From Methanobrevibacter thaueri (lineage in GTDB: Archaea; Methanobacteriota; Methanobacteria; Methanobacteriales; Methanobacteriaceae), in contig NZ_SUTJ01000007.1 in NCBI RefSeq assembly GCF_015062915.1, positions 3,448-67,447 on the forward strand: a DNA stretch of 64,000 nucleotides, read 5' to 3'. Positions 63,923 through 64,000 of the stretch are shown piece after piece (position 1 is the stretch's first letter; the number at the start of each line of letters is the position of its first letter). Under the pieces are notes generated by a model that was not told the DNA's origin, ran no database searches, and saw only the letters and a program-made list of their open reading frames with translations. The position numbers and the translations under genes were made by a program.

Positions 63923-63939
63923 TAATACTTTTAGTATTA
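63923..63939. promoter_or_regulatory. Palindrome upstream of mmp10
   Basis: TAATACT (63923-63929) and AGTATTA (63933-63939) form a perfect 7-bp inverted repeat with a three-base centre, about 30 bases upstream of the mmp10 TATA box. A second, weaker pair, ATTACT (63942-63947) with AGTAAT (63960-63965), lies next to it. The position suits an activator or a site for a gene beyond the window. Confidence 0.38.
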
Positions 63940-64000
63940 TTTATTACTCCTACTCTCAAAAGTAATAACTTATAATTTTTCTTTATTTTAAAAATAAGTG

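Overview
The window is chromosomal DNA of a hydrogenotrophic methanogenic archaeon of the order Methanobacteriales, most likely a gut or rumen Methanobrevibacter. The evidence is an Ehb energy-converting hydrogenase operon, coenzyme M and F420 genes, methanogenesis marker proteins 7 and 10, fibrillarin/Nop5, a proteasome beta subunit, aCPSF1/FttA, a family B DNA polymerase ending just after motif C (the split PolB1 of this order), AT-rich sequence, and giant secreted adhesin-like proteins with lysine-rich tails. The species cannot be fixed from the sequence alone.

Layout. 1-6770: the distal part of the ehb operon (ehbG to ehbQ), tightly packed and closed by a hairpin. 6820-10556 (minus): a degenerate Cas4-like protein, an SNF-family sodium-dependent transporter and a nucleotidyltransferase. 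10625-12428: DUF366-queD-queE, 7-deazaguanine (archaeosine) precursor synthesis. 12500-17708: two four-CBS proteins, prephenate dehydratase with an apparent AUU start, a membrane protein with an SDSGGG tail, a PsbP-like secreted protein, and CoaC and CoaB as separate reading frames. 17709-18852: a 1.1 kb T-rich stretch without genes.

18853-33390 is an accessory surface-protein island: three large adhesin-like proteins (1579, 1851 and about 738 residues; one contains a PQQ-type beta-propeller), an AAA/STAND-like ATPase, and a duplicated adhesin tail. A roughly 65-bp direct repeat lies on each side of it (18264-18328 and 33717-33782), and a tRNA T-arm-like fragment sits near its right edge.

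33816-40769: fibrillarin-Nop5, a coiled-coil protein, pyrD-pyrK, an AI-2E family permease and polB1. 40813-43644: a fourth adhesin, with a palindrome over its TATA box and a leader hairpin. 43889-64000 is mostly housekeeping: comC, purM, aCPSF1/FttA, psmB, taw2, cofG, DUF2120, mptA, an Lrp regulator, trm1, a DegT-type aminotransferase, a thiamine-binding protein, an NcsA-like tRNA thiolase, a CaCA antiporter, a CNNM/CorC protein, DUF1922, TraB, comB, an unknown protein, mmp7 and mmp10.

How the genes work together. Ehb uses the sodium or proton gradient to make low-potential reduced ferredoxin for carbon fixation. ComB and ComC are coenzyme M steps, CofG makes the F420 chromophore, MptA starts methanopterin synthesis, and Mmp10 modifies methyl-coenzyme M reductase. 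Trm1, Taw2, NcsA, QueD/QueE and fibrillarin/Nop5 form a strong RNA-modification theme. The least explained parts are the adhesin island with its repeats and ATPase, the degenerate Cas4-like protein, several operator-like palindromes, and two genes whose best Shine-Dalgarno-placed start codons are AUU and AUA.
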